A stretch of DNA of 64,000 bases, from positions 1,736,001-1,800,000 of the forward strand of contig NZ_JAIVFL010000001.1 of the NCBI RefSeq assembly GCF_022760805.1, given 5' to 3'. The notes under the pieces are model-generated. The model saw only the letters and a list, made by a program, of their open reading frames with translations, did no database searches and was not told the origin of the DNA. A program made the translations under genes and the position numbers. Source of the DNA: Candidatus Mycolicibacterium alkanivorans. GTDB taxonomy: Bacteria; Actinomycetota; Actinomycetes; Mycobacteriales; Mycobacteriaceae. Within the stretch, counting starts at the first letter, position 1; the number at the start of each line of letters is the position of its first letter. Shown piece by piece: positions 18,917 through 28,698 of the stretch.

Positions 18917-18930
18917 GCTCTAGAGTCCTT
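18917..18930 (-). promoter_or_regulatory. Candidate DosR box upstream of hrp1
   Basis: On the minus strand the 14-mer AGGACTCTAGAGCC agrees with the core GGGACTWWAGTCCC at 10 of 14 positions and is partly palindromic. It lies about 77-90 bp before the hrp1 start, a normal distance for DosR activation. The regulator itself is not in the window. Confidence 0.4.
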
Positions 18931-19176
18931 TTACCCTGTCGGCGTCGGTAATGCGCCCATGTTCGGGGCTGCGGCCATCTCTGCCGGGTGACGAATCAGC
19001 GGCACGCGGGCAGCGACAAACTTACCTCTGACGTGACCGAATCCGGTAGAGAAGCAGCGAGGTGGCACAGTCATGGACTTTCGGCCATGCAACGGTGACC
19101 TATTGCCCCGCCTGTGTGTTGACGAACGTACCGATGATGGGGCTCGACATGAAGGCCAAAGTCGGGGACTGGTTAG

Positions 19177-19745
19177 CCTCGATTTTGCGTGCGAATTGGT
19201 CGGAGTGCGGTTCGGGGTCGGCTGGGGCTGTTCGGGCGCGGTTTCGGTGGGTGGGTGTGACGGTTTGGCCGGTGTCGCTCGGTGTGGCGGGCTTTCCAGG
19301 GCCGGTGGGTCTTTCGGGTCGTGGTGGACGGGTGGCGCGGTGGTCAACCGAAGGCGGTGCGCAGGCGCTGCCATGCGGTGGCGATGGCGTGGGCCCAGCG
19401 CCATGTGGCGTCGATGCGCAGGTGGGTGCGTCGGGCGGCGCGGGTGATGCGGGCGGCGACGTGCAGGACGCGGTAGCGGAAGGTGTCGATCTCGCAGCCG
19501 GCGATGTCGGGCTGGTCGGCGAAGCCGATGAGTTTGGTCCAGGCCACGAGATCGGTTGCGGTGAGGATGATTTCGAGCCAGGCAGCGTTGGCGTCGAAGC
19601 CGTGGCAGGGCAGGTTGCGCAGCCCGGTGGTCTTGGCCTCGCGGATGCGGTCCTCGACGCGGGCGTGTTGGCGATGCCGCAGTTCCAGGCCAGGTGTTTT
19701 GCGCCTGACTTCGCGATAGAGATCGGCGTGTCGATCAGACAACAT
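19177..19745 (-). pseudogene. IS1380-family element, 3' part only
   Basis: The inverted-repeat end CCTCGATTTTGCGTGCG starts at 19177. The minus-strand frame to 19344 reads LELRHRQHARVEDRIREAK, LRNLPCHGFDANAAWLEI and AWQRLRTAFG. The ~130 C-terminal residues are identical or nearly so to the copy at 31525-32923. The N-terminal two thirds are replaced near 19745 by unrelated IS sequence, so it cannot be active. Confidence 0.88.
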
Positions 19746-19750
19746 CGGGT

Positions 19751-20197
19751 GTGTACCTGCGGGAGACGAAGCGGCGCAACCGCGACGGGTCGACGGTGTC
19801 GTATCTGCAGCTGGCGCACAGCGAACGCCACCCGGTCACCGGGGTGCCCTCGGCGAAGGTGATCCACAGCTTCGGTCGCGCCGATGCCGTGGACCGAGAT
19901 GCGCTGGCCCGGTTGGTCGCGTCGATCTCGCGGTTCCTCGACCCGCAGCAGGCGATCGCCGCCGCGCACACCGGCGAGATCGAGGTGCTCGATTCGCGGC
20001 GTTTCGGCGGGGCGTGGGTGCTGGACCGGTTGTGGGACCGGCTCGGCATCGGCGCAGCACTGCGCCGTGTGGCGGTCGGCCGGCGTGTCGAGGGCAGTGC
20101 GGTCGAGCGGGTGTTGTTCGCACTGGTGGCCCAGCGCGCCCTGGAACCGGGCAGCAAGCTGGCCGCCACCCGGTGGGTCGGCGAGCAGGCTGCGATC
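19751..20197 (+). pseudogene. IS1634/IS4-type transposase, N-terminal fragment
   Basis: The frame starts VYLRETKRRNRDGSTVSYLQ, then LAHSERHPVTGVPSAKVIHS and VLDRLWDRLGIGAALRRVAV, and ends at ALEPGSKLAATRWVGEQAA. This is the start of IS1634-type DDE transposases, which run to ~500-570 residues. The IS21 element begins at 20198 and cuts it. The missing 3' part is not found on the other side of the IS21 element, so a deletion or rearrangement followed. Confidence 0.8.
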
Positions 20198-20317
20198 TGT
20201 CGGCGGACGTGAAAAACTGCCCACAGGCGGACATGAAAGTGCCCGTTGGCGGCCAATAAGAACTGCCCACTGGCGGACACGGAAGTGCCCGCTGGCGGAC
20301 ATGAATCTGCCCGGACC
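20198..20317 (+). repeat. Left multiple terminal repeats of the IS21 element
   Basis: Four or five imperfect copies of a ~24-30-bp block recur with the core GGCGGACATGAA-(A/T)CTGCCC. Examples are at 20201-20222, 20230-20251 and 20268-20316. Such arrays are transposase binding sites in IS21-type elements. Confidence 0.75.
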
Positions 20318-20413
20318 TGTTTGATGCCGTGCGGCGCGTCAGCGCCGTGGCGGCCTCTCCTGTGGTTTTGATGTCGATGCCTAATTCGAATCGAAACCGC
20401 AGGAGAGACCTAC

Positions 20414-21932
20414 GTGAAGTCTGATGGAGAACTCATGGAAATACTCAATGCCTACGACCTGACCGGGTCGTATCGCGCTGCCTCCGACCTGTGCGGGTGC
20501 TCGCATCACACGGTGAAGAAAGCGGTCGAGGACCGCAGTGCTGGGTTGCCTCCGGCGACGCGGCGGGCCCGCATGATCGACGACTGGCGCGACCTATTGG
20601 AGGCCTGGGTCGCCGATTCGAAAGGCAAGATCCGCGGCGACAAAGCCCACGACAAGCTGGTGGCGCTCGGGTATGGCGGCACTGACCGCACCACCCGGCG
20701 TGCGGTGGCGGAAATCAAATCGCAATGGCGACTGGGCAATACACGGGTGCACCGGCCCTGGATCACCGAGCCCGGACTGTGGCTGCAGTACGACTTCGGC
20801 GACGGCCCCCTGGTGGCCGGGCGTAAGATCGTGCTGTTGGTGGCGTGGTTGGCGTGGAGCCGCTACCGGGTGGTGATCGCGTTGCGGGACCGCACCGCAC
20901 CCAGCGTTTTTGCCGGCCTGGACCGCGTTTTCCGCCTCGTCGGTGGTGCCCCGACCTACCTGCTGACCGACAACGAGAAGACCGTCACGACCGGACACAT
21001 CGCCGGGGTCCCGGTCCGCAACCGGGCCGCGGTCACCTTCGGCCGCTATTACGGCATCTGCGTGTTGACCTGTGCGCCGGCCGACCCGGCGTCTGAAGGT
21101 GGGGTGGAGAACGCGGTCAAGCTCGCCAAGGCCGACATCGTGCCCACCGACACCAACCTGCTGCCCCAGTACGCCAGTTTCGCCGAGGTGGAAGCGGCCT
21201 GTGCGGGCTTCAACGTCGAGATCAACGCCCGCGTGCACCGCGCCACGGGTCGCCGTCCGGTCGAGATGCTGCACCAGGAACGTCCAGCCCTGCACGCGAT
21301 CCCCGAGCTGCCCCACACCGCCGCGTTGGGGGTGACCCGCCGGGTTCCCGACAACACCCCGATGGTCACCTTCGAACACTGCCAATACTCGCTTCCGGCA
21401 ACACTATTGGGTCAGACCGTGTGGATCCGCCATCATGGCGGGACCGACGAAGTCGTGATCTGCGCCCTCGACGACGGCGGCCCCATCGAGGTGGCCCGGC
21501 ATCACCGTGCCACCCCCGGCAGCCCCGCGATCGATGACAGTCATTTCCCCGAGCACCGCGACAAGGTTCCCGGTGACTACCGTGTGCGGGCCCGCACCGC
21601 GGGTGAGCAGACATTCCTGGCGCTGGGGCCGGGTGCGGCGGTGTGGCTCAAAGAAGCCGCCGCCGTGGGCACCGAACGGATCGTGGCAGAAGATGGCCCA
21701 CGCCGTGGAACTGTCCGCGTTGGCCGGCCGCGCCGACGTCGACTGGGCGCTCGGGCACGCCGCCGTGCACGGCCGGTTCGCCACCGGCGATCCCGATTCC
21801 ATCCTCGCGGCCAAAGGCTTGGATCTGACGCGTCGCGGCGCTGGTGAGGACACGTCGCTGGCGCAAGGAACCAGCGGGTGGAACCTGTTCGGCTGCACCA
21901 GCATTGGCGATCCCGAGGAAGGTATCGCATGA
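20414..21932 (+). pseudogene. istA: IS21 transposase IstA, frameshifted near its C-terminus
   Basis: The N-terminus has an HTH (DLTGSYRAASDLCGCSHHTV). The DDE core is visible as LQYDFGDGPLVAGRK, LTDNEKTVTTG and SEGGVENAVKLAK, followed by the Mu-type beta domain. The first frame stops at 21847, but the normal C-terminus (MAHAVELSALAGRADVDWAL ... GDPEEGIA) lies in another frame from about 21690 and ends at 21932, overlapping the istB ATG. One extra A in GCAGAAGATG explains the shift. The shift follows the catalytic core, so some activity could remain. Confidence 0.85.
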
Positions 21933-22717
21933 CCACCGTGACTCCTGCCGCACTGTCTGCTGCACAGTTGCCACCCGAGGTGGAATCGTTGATGCGTGGG
22001 CTGCGGTTGCCGCACGCCCGGGCGATCGCCGCCGACGTGCTGGCCACCGCCCGCGCGCAACGCTGGGATCCCACCGAGGTCATCACAGCGTTGCTGACCG
22101 AGGAAGCCGCCGGACGGGCCCGCTCCATGCTGGCCGCCCGCCGCAAAGCCGCCGGCTTCCCGACCGGCAAAACCTTCGACGTGTGGGACCCGGGCGCGTC
22201 GTCGATCCCGCTGCCCACCCAGCAGGCGCTGCAGACCCTGCAATGGGTGGGCCACCGGGAGAATCTGGTGGTCTGCGGGCCGGCCGGCACCGGCAAGACC
22301 TTCTTCCTCGAAGCACTCGGGCAGAAGGCCATCGAGGCCGGAATGCCGGTGGCATGGTTCACCCTCGAACAGATCGGGGTGCTGGTGCGGGCCCATCGCG
22401 CCGATGACTCCCTGGGCAAGGCGGTGGCCAAGATCGTGCGCGCCGAGCTCGTCGTCATCGACGACGTCGGGCTCTTACCGGTCGGTGCCGACGCCGCCGA
22501 GGGGCTCTACCGCATCGTCGAAGCAGCCTATGAACGCCGATCGGTGGCGATCTCATCGAACCTTCATCCCAGTGGCTTCGATGAGCTGATGCCCAAGACG
22601 CTGGCCACCGCGACCATCGACCGGCTGCTGCACCACGCGCACCTCTGCCAAACCAGCGGCGATTCCGTGCGCCAGGCCCAAGCCCTACACGGGAAAGGAG
22701 TCCAACCCTTGAACTGA
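21929..22717 (+). CDS. istB: IS21 helper ATPase IstB
   Basis: This 262-residue AAA+ ATPase helps IstA choose and engage the target. Walker A is GPAGTGKTFFLEAL near residue 115 and Walker B is LVVIDDVGLLPV near 175. ISSNLHPSGFDELMP and DRLLHHAH follow, as in the family. ATG 21929 overlaps the last codons of istA (ATGA), so translation is coupled. The gene is complete. Confidence 0.93.
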   Translation: MTTVTPAALSAAQLPPEVESLMRGLRLPHARAIAADVLATARAQRWDPTEVITALLTEEAAGRARSMLAARRKAAGFPTGKTFDVWDPGASSIPLPTQQALQTLQWVGHRENLVVCGPAGTGKTFFLEALGQKAIEAGMPVAWFTLEQIGVLVRAHRADDSLGKAVAKIVRAELVVIDDVGLLPVGADAAEGLYRIVEAAYERRSVAISSNLHPSGFDELMPKTLATATIDRLLHHAHLCQTSGDSVRQAQALHGKGVQPLN

Positions 22718-22729
22718 CAACGGCCTCAC

Positions 22730-22849
22730 CGACCGGTGGCGGACACACCCCTCACGGGCAGATTCGTGTCCGCCACTGGGCAGTTCTTATTGGCCACCTA
22801 CGGGCACTTCTCATGTCCGCCCACGGGCAGTTTCAGCTGTCCATTGACA
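22730..22849 (-). repeat. Right multiple terminal repeats of the IS21 element
   Basis: Inverted copies of the same block end in CCCACGGGCAGTTTCAGC. Examples are CGGGCAGATTCGTGTCCGCC (22758-22777) and GGGCACTTCTCATGTCCGCC (22802-22821). They mirror the array at 20198-20317. Confidence 0.75.
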
Positions 22850-22850
22850 C

Positions 22851-22925
22851 TTGGGCTTCATCTGGACCAAAACCGCCGACGACTTCCTCAACAAAGTCGA
22901 CCATCAACAAACTTCACACACCGAC
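22851..22925 (+). pseudogene. IS630-type transposase, last residues
   Basis: The frame LGFIWTKTADDFLNKVDHQQ then TSHTDH matches the usual ending of IS630-type transposases ('PFIWTKTADQIL...'). It begins where the IS21 element ends. It is a 25-codon remnant and overlaps the end of the methyltransferase gene on the other strand. Confidence 0.6.
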
Positions 22926-23987
22926 CACTGGTCCAGCGTGCCAACCTGTCTTCTGGTACACGAGCCAGCGCATCTCGATCGGGCAGTTCTCACGTTCGAC
23001 GTCGAACACGTCGAGGCCGCTAACCCACTCGGCGTACCAGCTCGTGGGCGGCCAGGCGCCGTCGGGCAGGTGCGCTTTCTCGTACTCGTATACGGAGTCG
23101 TCGGCGACCAGCTCGAGAGGCAATTGCGCTGCCGCGCTCGACATCTCGTGTTGAGTGAAGATTTTCGTATACATCTGCTGCCCGAGTTCTATGGCGGCGT
23201 TGTCGGGTGTGTAGCCTTCGCGCGGCAAGAAGGCGTTGAACACCAAGCGACCGCCGGGCGCCAGGCACTGGGCGGCGAGTTCGAACAGACCGCGCAGCTG
23301 CTGCGTCGTCCGGAAATCAGACACCACCTCGGAGAGGAGAATCAGCCGATAATCGTGCCGGAGATCATCGCTCCTCGAGAAGACGTCACGCTGGATGACG
23401 CGCACGTCGAGCGATTCCCGTGCGGCGTCCGAGCGGATCATGTCGGCGAACTTCGCGGTCATCTCCACCACGTCGACCGGATGGCCGCGGCGTGCCAAGG
23501 CCAGCGCATTGCGCCCGGTTCCCGCGCCGATGTCGAGCACCCGATGCGTCGTGGGGTCGGCTGCTTCATTCGCCAGCGCCCACACGCGCGCATCCGGTTC
23601 GGTACCGAACAGTGGCGGCTCACGGGTGCTTATCCAGTTCTCGTAGGCGGCCTCGACCGTCCACCAGTGGGTATTGACGTGGTAGTTCAGGACCGTCCCG
23701 ACGGGAGCGTTGTACGTGATGACGATGTTCGATCGCTGAGAAGTCGCGTAGGCCTCCGCGAGTTGGCCCTCTAACACGGTCCTGAGATGACCGAGCTGTT
23801 CGGCCGTGAACGGTGTGCCCAGACCGGCGAAGAGGGTGTCACACATCCTCACGTACTCGTCGATCATGCCCGGAGCGGCGGGCAGCGAGATTTCCCCGGT
23901 GGCCACCGATCGGCGATACAACCGCCGGGCCATCGCTTCGCGCAGCAACAGCGTCGGATCGACGTGTCTGTGACGCATATTATTCAT
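22914..23987 (-). CDS. Class I SAM-dependent methyltransferase
   Basis: This 357-residue cytoplasmic enzyme has the Rossmann motif I VLDIGAGTGRNALALARRG near residue 147, the acidic residue of motif post-I in VDVVEMTAKFA, and LILLSEVVSDF with LAPGGRLVFNAFLP for motifs IV-V. An N-terminal helical domain of about 130 residues precedes it. The substrate is unknown. ATG 23987 lies within a duplicated 11-bp start region, and the AGAAGGG ribosome binding site now favours an upstream ATG that makes a four-codon peptide. The last codons run into the IS630-type remnant, so the C-terminal few residues may not be original. Confidence 0.85.
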   Translation of the reverse strand: MNNMRHRHVDPTLLLREAMARRLYRRSVATGEISLPAAPGMIDEYVRMCDTLFAGLGTPFTAEQLGHLRTVLEGQLAEAYATSQRSNIVITYNAPVGTVLNYHVNTHWWTVEAAYENWISTREPPLFGTEPDARVWALANEAADPTTHRVLDIGAGTGRNALALARRGHPVDVVEMTAKFADMIRSDAARESLDVRVIQRDVFSRSDDLRHDYRLILLSEVVSDFRTTQQLRGLFELAAQCLAPGGRLVFNAFLPREGYTPDNAAIELGQQMYTKIFTQHEMSSAAAQLPLELVADDSVYEYEKAHLPDGAWPPTSWYAEWVSGLDVFDVERENCPIEMRWLVYQKTGWHAGPVVGV

Positions 23988-23999
23988 CTATTATTCATC
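23978..23999 (-). repeat. 11-bp tandem duplication over the methyltransferase start codon
   Basis: TATTATTCATC occurs twice back to back (23978-23988, 23989-23999). On the coding strand each copy supplies GATGAATAATA. The result is AGAAGGG, then ATG AAT AAT AGA TGA, whose TGA overlaps the second ATG (ATGA), which begins the methyltransferase. Confidence 0.9.
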
Positions 24000-24215
24000 G
24001 GATCCCTTCTAGCGACCGAGACCGCTTCTGCTGGGCACCCATTCGCGACAATCAGCTGACGGTGGCTGAAGTGCGCGGGCGTGTCGCCGTGCGCTTCACC
24101 TGCCAACGATAGGCAACACGGCGCTGCGGCGCGCGGCTTTACCGAGAAGTACCGCAGGTAACCGGATAACGGCATTCACGGTGATGTCCAACTGGGTCGC
24201 CGTTATCATCGCCTC

Positions 24216-24773
24216 ATGCCGGATTCAAACGAAGATGTTCCAGCCCAGTCTGACGTAACGTCTCTCGAGGAGACGCCACGACGAGAGGTGTCCCGGTCGG
24301 CGGTGCAAATAGCACCACAAGGTGTGTCCCGCTGGGTTGCGCCAGCGGCCCTGATGATCGCGGTGGTCGCTGTCGCTCTTGCCATTTGGGCCCTGACGAG
24401 TGCATCGTCTGACTCGTCTGCAACTGCCAATCTGCCCGGCGACCCGAAAACGCGCGTTTGCACCGCCTTCAATACGGTCGCCCAAGCGGTGCAGTTGAAC
24501 AGTAACCTCGACCTCGGCCCCGACCCGGTGGCGCTGGAGGCAGTGGCAGGTAACGCACGCTTGGCGCTGGTCGGTGGCGGCCAGTATCTGCTGTCCCGCC
24601 TCGACGCGGCAACTCCGCCGGAGCTGGCCGATCCTGTTCGCTCCTTCGCGAACGATCTGCAAGACGTCGGGATACACGCGTTGGCTGGAGCGGTGAACAC
24701 CGAGCCCGAACAAGCTGAGCGGATGACTCAAGCCGATCTAACCAGGAAGCAAATCACCGACTTGTGCAAGTAA
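24216..24773 (+). CDS. Single-pass membrane-anchored mycobacterial protein of unknown function
   Basis: This 185-residue protein has a ~40-residue polar cytoplasmic N-terminus and one hydrophobic helix (VAPAALMIAVVAVALAIWAL, about residues 41-60). An outside Ala/Leu/Asp-rich helical domain has single cysteines near residue 85 (TRVCTAFNTVAQ) and at the end (DLCK), which could form a disulfide. This layout is common among mycobacterial membrane proteins of unknown role. ATG 24216 is the first good start, with a weak ribosome binding site. It stands alone. Confidence 0.75.
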   Translation: MPDSNEDVPAQSDVTSLEETPRREVSRSAVQIAPQGVSRWVAPAALMIAVVAVALAIWALTSASSDSSATANLPGDPKTRVCTAFNTVAQAVQLNSNLDLGPDPVALEAVAGNARLALVGGGQYLLSRLDAATPPELADPVRSFANDLQDVGIHALAGAVNTEPEQAERMTQADLTRKQITDLCK

Positions 24774-24916
24774 GCGCTTGCCGGGTCATGGCGGTGTTCG
24801 CGTGGCTGTTGCCGGTGTAGGAGGCCCCGGGCGGGGTGGGCGGAAGTGATTAACTAGGGCGGCCTGAAGTCGCGGCTATTGCGTAATCGGTTGACCACAC
24901 GGTCTCGTCGTCGACA

Positions 24917-25744
24917 CTACTTCGCACCGGCAACGTCGAACCGGACGCGGAAGGTCGCCGGCCAGTACTTGCCTGTCAACAGGAATTCGTTGGCCCCGGC
25001 GTACGCAATGCCGTTGAGCAGTTGGGCCTGTGCTCGCCGCGCGTCGTCGAGCAGCCAGCCGGCGTCCACTACCGCCGTGACCTTGCCTGCCGCGGGGTCA
25101 ATGCGGACGATAAGGTCAGTCGGATACACGTTCGCCCACACCTGACCGTCCACGCACTCCAGCTCGTTCAGGCCGGTAAAGGGCTTCCCTTGATAGGTAA
25201 CGGGCACCGATCCGATCTCGGCGAAGGAGGTCGGGTCGTGGAACCGCAGCCGGTCTGTACCGTCGCTGCGTACCAACCGGTTCCCGTCGTAGCACAGGCC
25301 CCAGCCCTCGCCGCTCATGGGAACCTGGCGTAGCGGGGTGAAGCTGGCCTTGTCCCACTCGATCGCGACACCGTTCTTCCACGTGAGTTGCCAGATCCGA
25401 TCTCCGACGACGGCGAGTCCCTCGCCGAAGAAATCCGGCGGAAGCGGGGCCGCGCGGAGCACTGCGCCGGTCGCCGGGTCCAGTTCACGCAACTGAGACT
25501 GGCCCACCTGACCGGTGCTCTCGTACAAGGCGGGGCCGTCGAATTGAAGGCCCTGGGTGAACGCCGCCGGGTCGTGCGGAGTTTCGGCGATGACCGTGGG
25601 CGGTCCCATCGGCACATCGGCGGGCTCATTCTGCTGCTGCACCGCAGGTGCGTTACCACCACAGCCGGTGGCCGCCATCAGCAAGATGGCGGCGCTGACG
25701 ACCCGCAGTAGCACGGCGAGTGCCGCGGCGCGACCGGACTTCAC
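24917..25744 (-). CDS. Glutaminyl-peptide cyclotransferase (plant/bacterial type), lipoprotein
   Basis: The protein has a signal peptide with lipobox (LLMAATGCGG, Cys near 28) and a five-bladed-propeller glutaminyl cyclase domain. Signature stretches are HDPAAFTQGLQFDGPALYES, GEGLAVVGDRIWQLTW, GEGWGLCYDGNRLVRSDGTD and GLNELECVDGQVWANVYPT, with LLNGIAY near the end. The family converts N-terminal Gln to pyroglutamate; here it would act at the cell surface on exported proteins. GTG 25744 gives a normal-length signal peptide; ATG 25795 would add 17 residues. Confidence 0.88.
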   Translation of the reverse strand: MKSGRAAALAVLLRVVSAAILLMAATGCGGNAPAVQQQNEPADVPMGPPTVIAETPHDPAAFTQGLQFDGPALYESTGQVGQSQLRELDPATGAVLRAAPLPPDFFGEGLAVVGDRIWQLTWKNGVAIEWDKASFTPLRQVPMSGEGWGLCYDGNRLVRSDGTDRLRFHDPTSFAEIGSVPVTYQGKPFTGLNELECVDGQVWANVYPTDLIVRIDPAAGKVTAVVDAGWLLDDARRAQAQLLNGIAYAGANEFLLTGKYWPATFRVRFDVAGAK

Positions 25745-25872
25745 GTTGGCAACAGTAGCCAGATACCCGCAACGGGGGCTCGGTTTTTCGATCACACTTA
25801 TTCGCTATGGCCACCTTCACGCCGTCACCGACTCCGATTCGTCGGCCGGCTCGGCGAGGTAGAAACGGCGGG

Positions 25873-25901
25873 GTGGAGACGGGAAATCGAACCCGCGTTC
25901 T
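25873..25901 (-). other. tRNA/tmRNA 3'-end-like remnant
   Basis: On the minus strand the text reads AACGCGGGTTCGATTTCCC then GTCTCCACC, like a T arm and acceptor end. The T loop is one base too long and no matching 5' half lies upstream. Such pieces often mark old attachment sites of integrating elements at tRNA or ssrA genes. No integrase is nearby. Confidence 0.3.
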
Positions 25902-26401
25902 CAGCTTGGGGTCTGGTTGCTGGGTCCGCTACCGTCCGCCACGGTCCAGTCACACGACCGCAGTTCTCTTGTGGCCCTTGGTGAATCGTTCATACCAGTC
26001 CACGACAGTCCACAATGGTCTGAGGGTGCGGGGCGGCGAGTTTTCGATGAGTTGTGACAACTGACAACGTGGTGACACTGATTACGACCCTCAACTCCGT
26101 CCGGAGTCGGATCGGCGCCGGCGGCATGCGCTCCCGTGATCGGCTACGGCTCCGCTTGCACTCACAGGCGATGCCGTCGTGGTTCCGACCAGCAGTGGGT
26201 AAAAGCCCTGAAATGGTGCAGTGTGGGCGGCGGCGTCAACCGGAGCCATTTGGATAGCGCGACAGCTCGTCATCTGACACGCATCCAAAACACCACCGCC
26301 GTCAGCTACCCGTGGGCTACCATCCCCGATGCCAAGCGCCCCGAAGAGCACTGTGGTTAAGGTTGTCTTCGGGACTGGGACTTTCAAGATTCAGGGGAAA
26401 C
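25902..26401. other. 500 bp without a recognisable gene
   Basis: Only short frames without ribosome binding sites or protein-like continuity are present. A remnant of the tRNA-like piece lies at the left edge. I see no promoter or repeat worth naming. Confidence 0.5.
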
Positions 26402-26842
26402 ATGCAAGTTGTCGCGTTCGCGGCATCATTCTGTGTAGTCCTGCAAGACGGAGGTGGAGTCAGAGCAGACGGCTTCCCGATGACCGGTACTTACGTTGAC
26501 AGATTCCCCGAACAAATCACTGTCCCTCTGGTCCTCGCCGTCTACACCCGGGGGGCAGCGACTACGATCCGCGCCAGTAGATTGTCGCCACGTCACCTGA
26601 TGGTGAACGCCTCAGCGTCTTAGAGTGCACTTGGCATTGGCCCGACAAACCGGGCATACCCGTCAAGTACTGGGTCCTCGCCTGCCATCTAACATTCGTG
26701 GTGCAGTCTCCAGACGTATACAGCGTCGGCTTGTACGACACCCCCGACGCGACAGAAACCGACCATCAATTCCTTCTGCCGGTGCTGAAGGCCAACCCAC
26801 TACTGCCGCCTCCACCACAGGCCTCGACTCGCAACCAACTTT
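26402..26842 (+). pseudogene. DUF6941-like protein, broken by a frameshift and a stop
   Basis: The frame starts MQVVAFAASFCVVLQDGGGV and reaches VPLVLAVYTRG. After the G-run at about 26553 the sense continues one frame over as GSDYDPRQ, stop, IVATSPDGERLSVLECTWHW. It then runs PDKPGIPVKYWVLACHLTFV, VQSPDVYSVGLYDTPDATET and LLPVLKANPL to TGA 26842. Alternating short strands ending in 'YSVGLYD' fit a small beta-sandwich like DUF6941. Two lesions (an indel and a TAG at about 26577) argue for a true pseudogene. Confidence 0.6.
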
Positions 26843-27131
26843 GATCGGCAACGGCTGCGCCCTTGTGAACGTTGCTGACGATCTCGCATCCCTTGCCGCA
26901 CCGCTCGCACAACGCGTCGTGGTTTGGCGAGGCATCCGGTCGATCAACAACACATTCGGAGTCTCTTCCGGCGACCTCGAAACTCTTGTCGACTGCACAC
27001 TCGAGGTCGACCAGTTCTTTGCCACGACCGCCGACCGGCGCGTCGCGGAAGCTGAATTTGCAGAGCCCGCCACCGCACCCGCACTCTACAAAGTCACAGT
27101 TCAGCCCCGTACCGAGGCCGTCTCTTGCTAG
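26843..27131 (+). pseudogene. ADP-ribosyltransferase-domain remnant
   Basis: The frame reads LAAPLAQRVVVWRGIRSINN, TFGVSSGDLETLVDCTLEVD, QFFATTADRRVAEAEFAEPA and APALYKVTVQPRTEAVSC. The order VxRG(I/V), then QFFATT, then a beta strand fits R-S-E type ADP-ribosyltransferases (toxin-like exoenzymes), whose catalytic ExE motif would follow. It stops at TAG 27131 before any E-x-E, and no N-terminal region is in frame. It is therefore an incomplete toxin-domain fragment. The family call is from pattern only. Confidence 0.5.
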
Positions 27132-27136
27132 GGCGT

Positions 27137-27178
27137 GGATTCCCGGGGGCGTCGGGGTCGCCGACACCCCCGGGATCC
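27137..27178. terminator. Strong hairpin, probable terminator of the PGRS gene
   Basis: GGATTCCCGGGGGCGTCGG pairs with CCGACACCCCCGGGATCC with one bulge and one or two mismatches around a 5-nt loop. It lies 20 bp after the end of the PGRS frame (minus strand). No T-run follows, as is common in mycobacteria. Confidence 0.55.
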
Positions 27179-27197
27179 AACCGCACTGGGCTAGCGG

Positions 27198-28698
<1,501 letters not shown>

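Larger units (their letters stand above)
20198..22849 (+). mobile_element. IS21-family element with both ends
   Basis: The 2652-bp unit starts TGTCGGCGGAC and ends GTCCATTGACA. The outer 25 bp of each end agree at 17 positions (TGTC, GGAC and AAACTGCCC in register), and TGT...ACA termini fit IS21. Several internal copies of a GGCGGACATGAAACTGCCC-like block lie at each end in opposite orientation. istA and istB overlap by 4 bp. No target duplication is seen and the flanks belong to different IS families. istA carries a frameshift, so present mobility is doubtful. Confidence 0.88.

Noticed and set aside
18931..19404. 157-codon minus-strand frame beside hrp1
   Set aside because: It is a Pro/Thr-rich misread of the IS1380 end and flanking DNA; the real transposase frame there is different.
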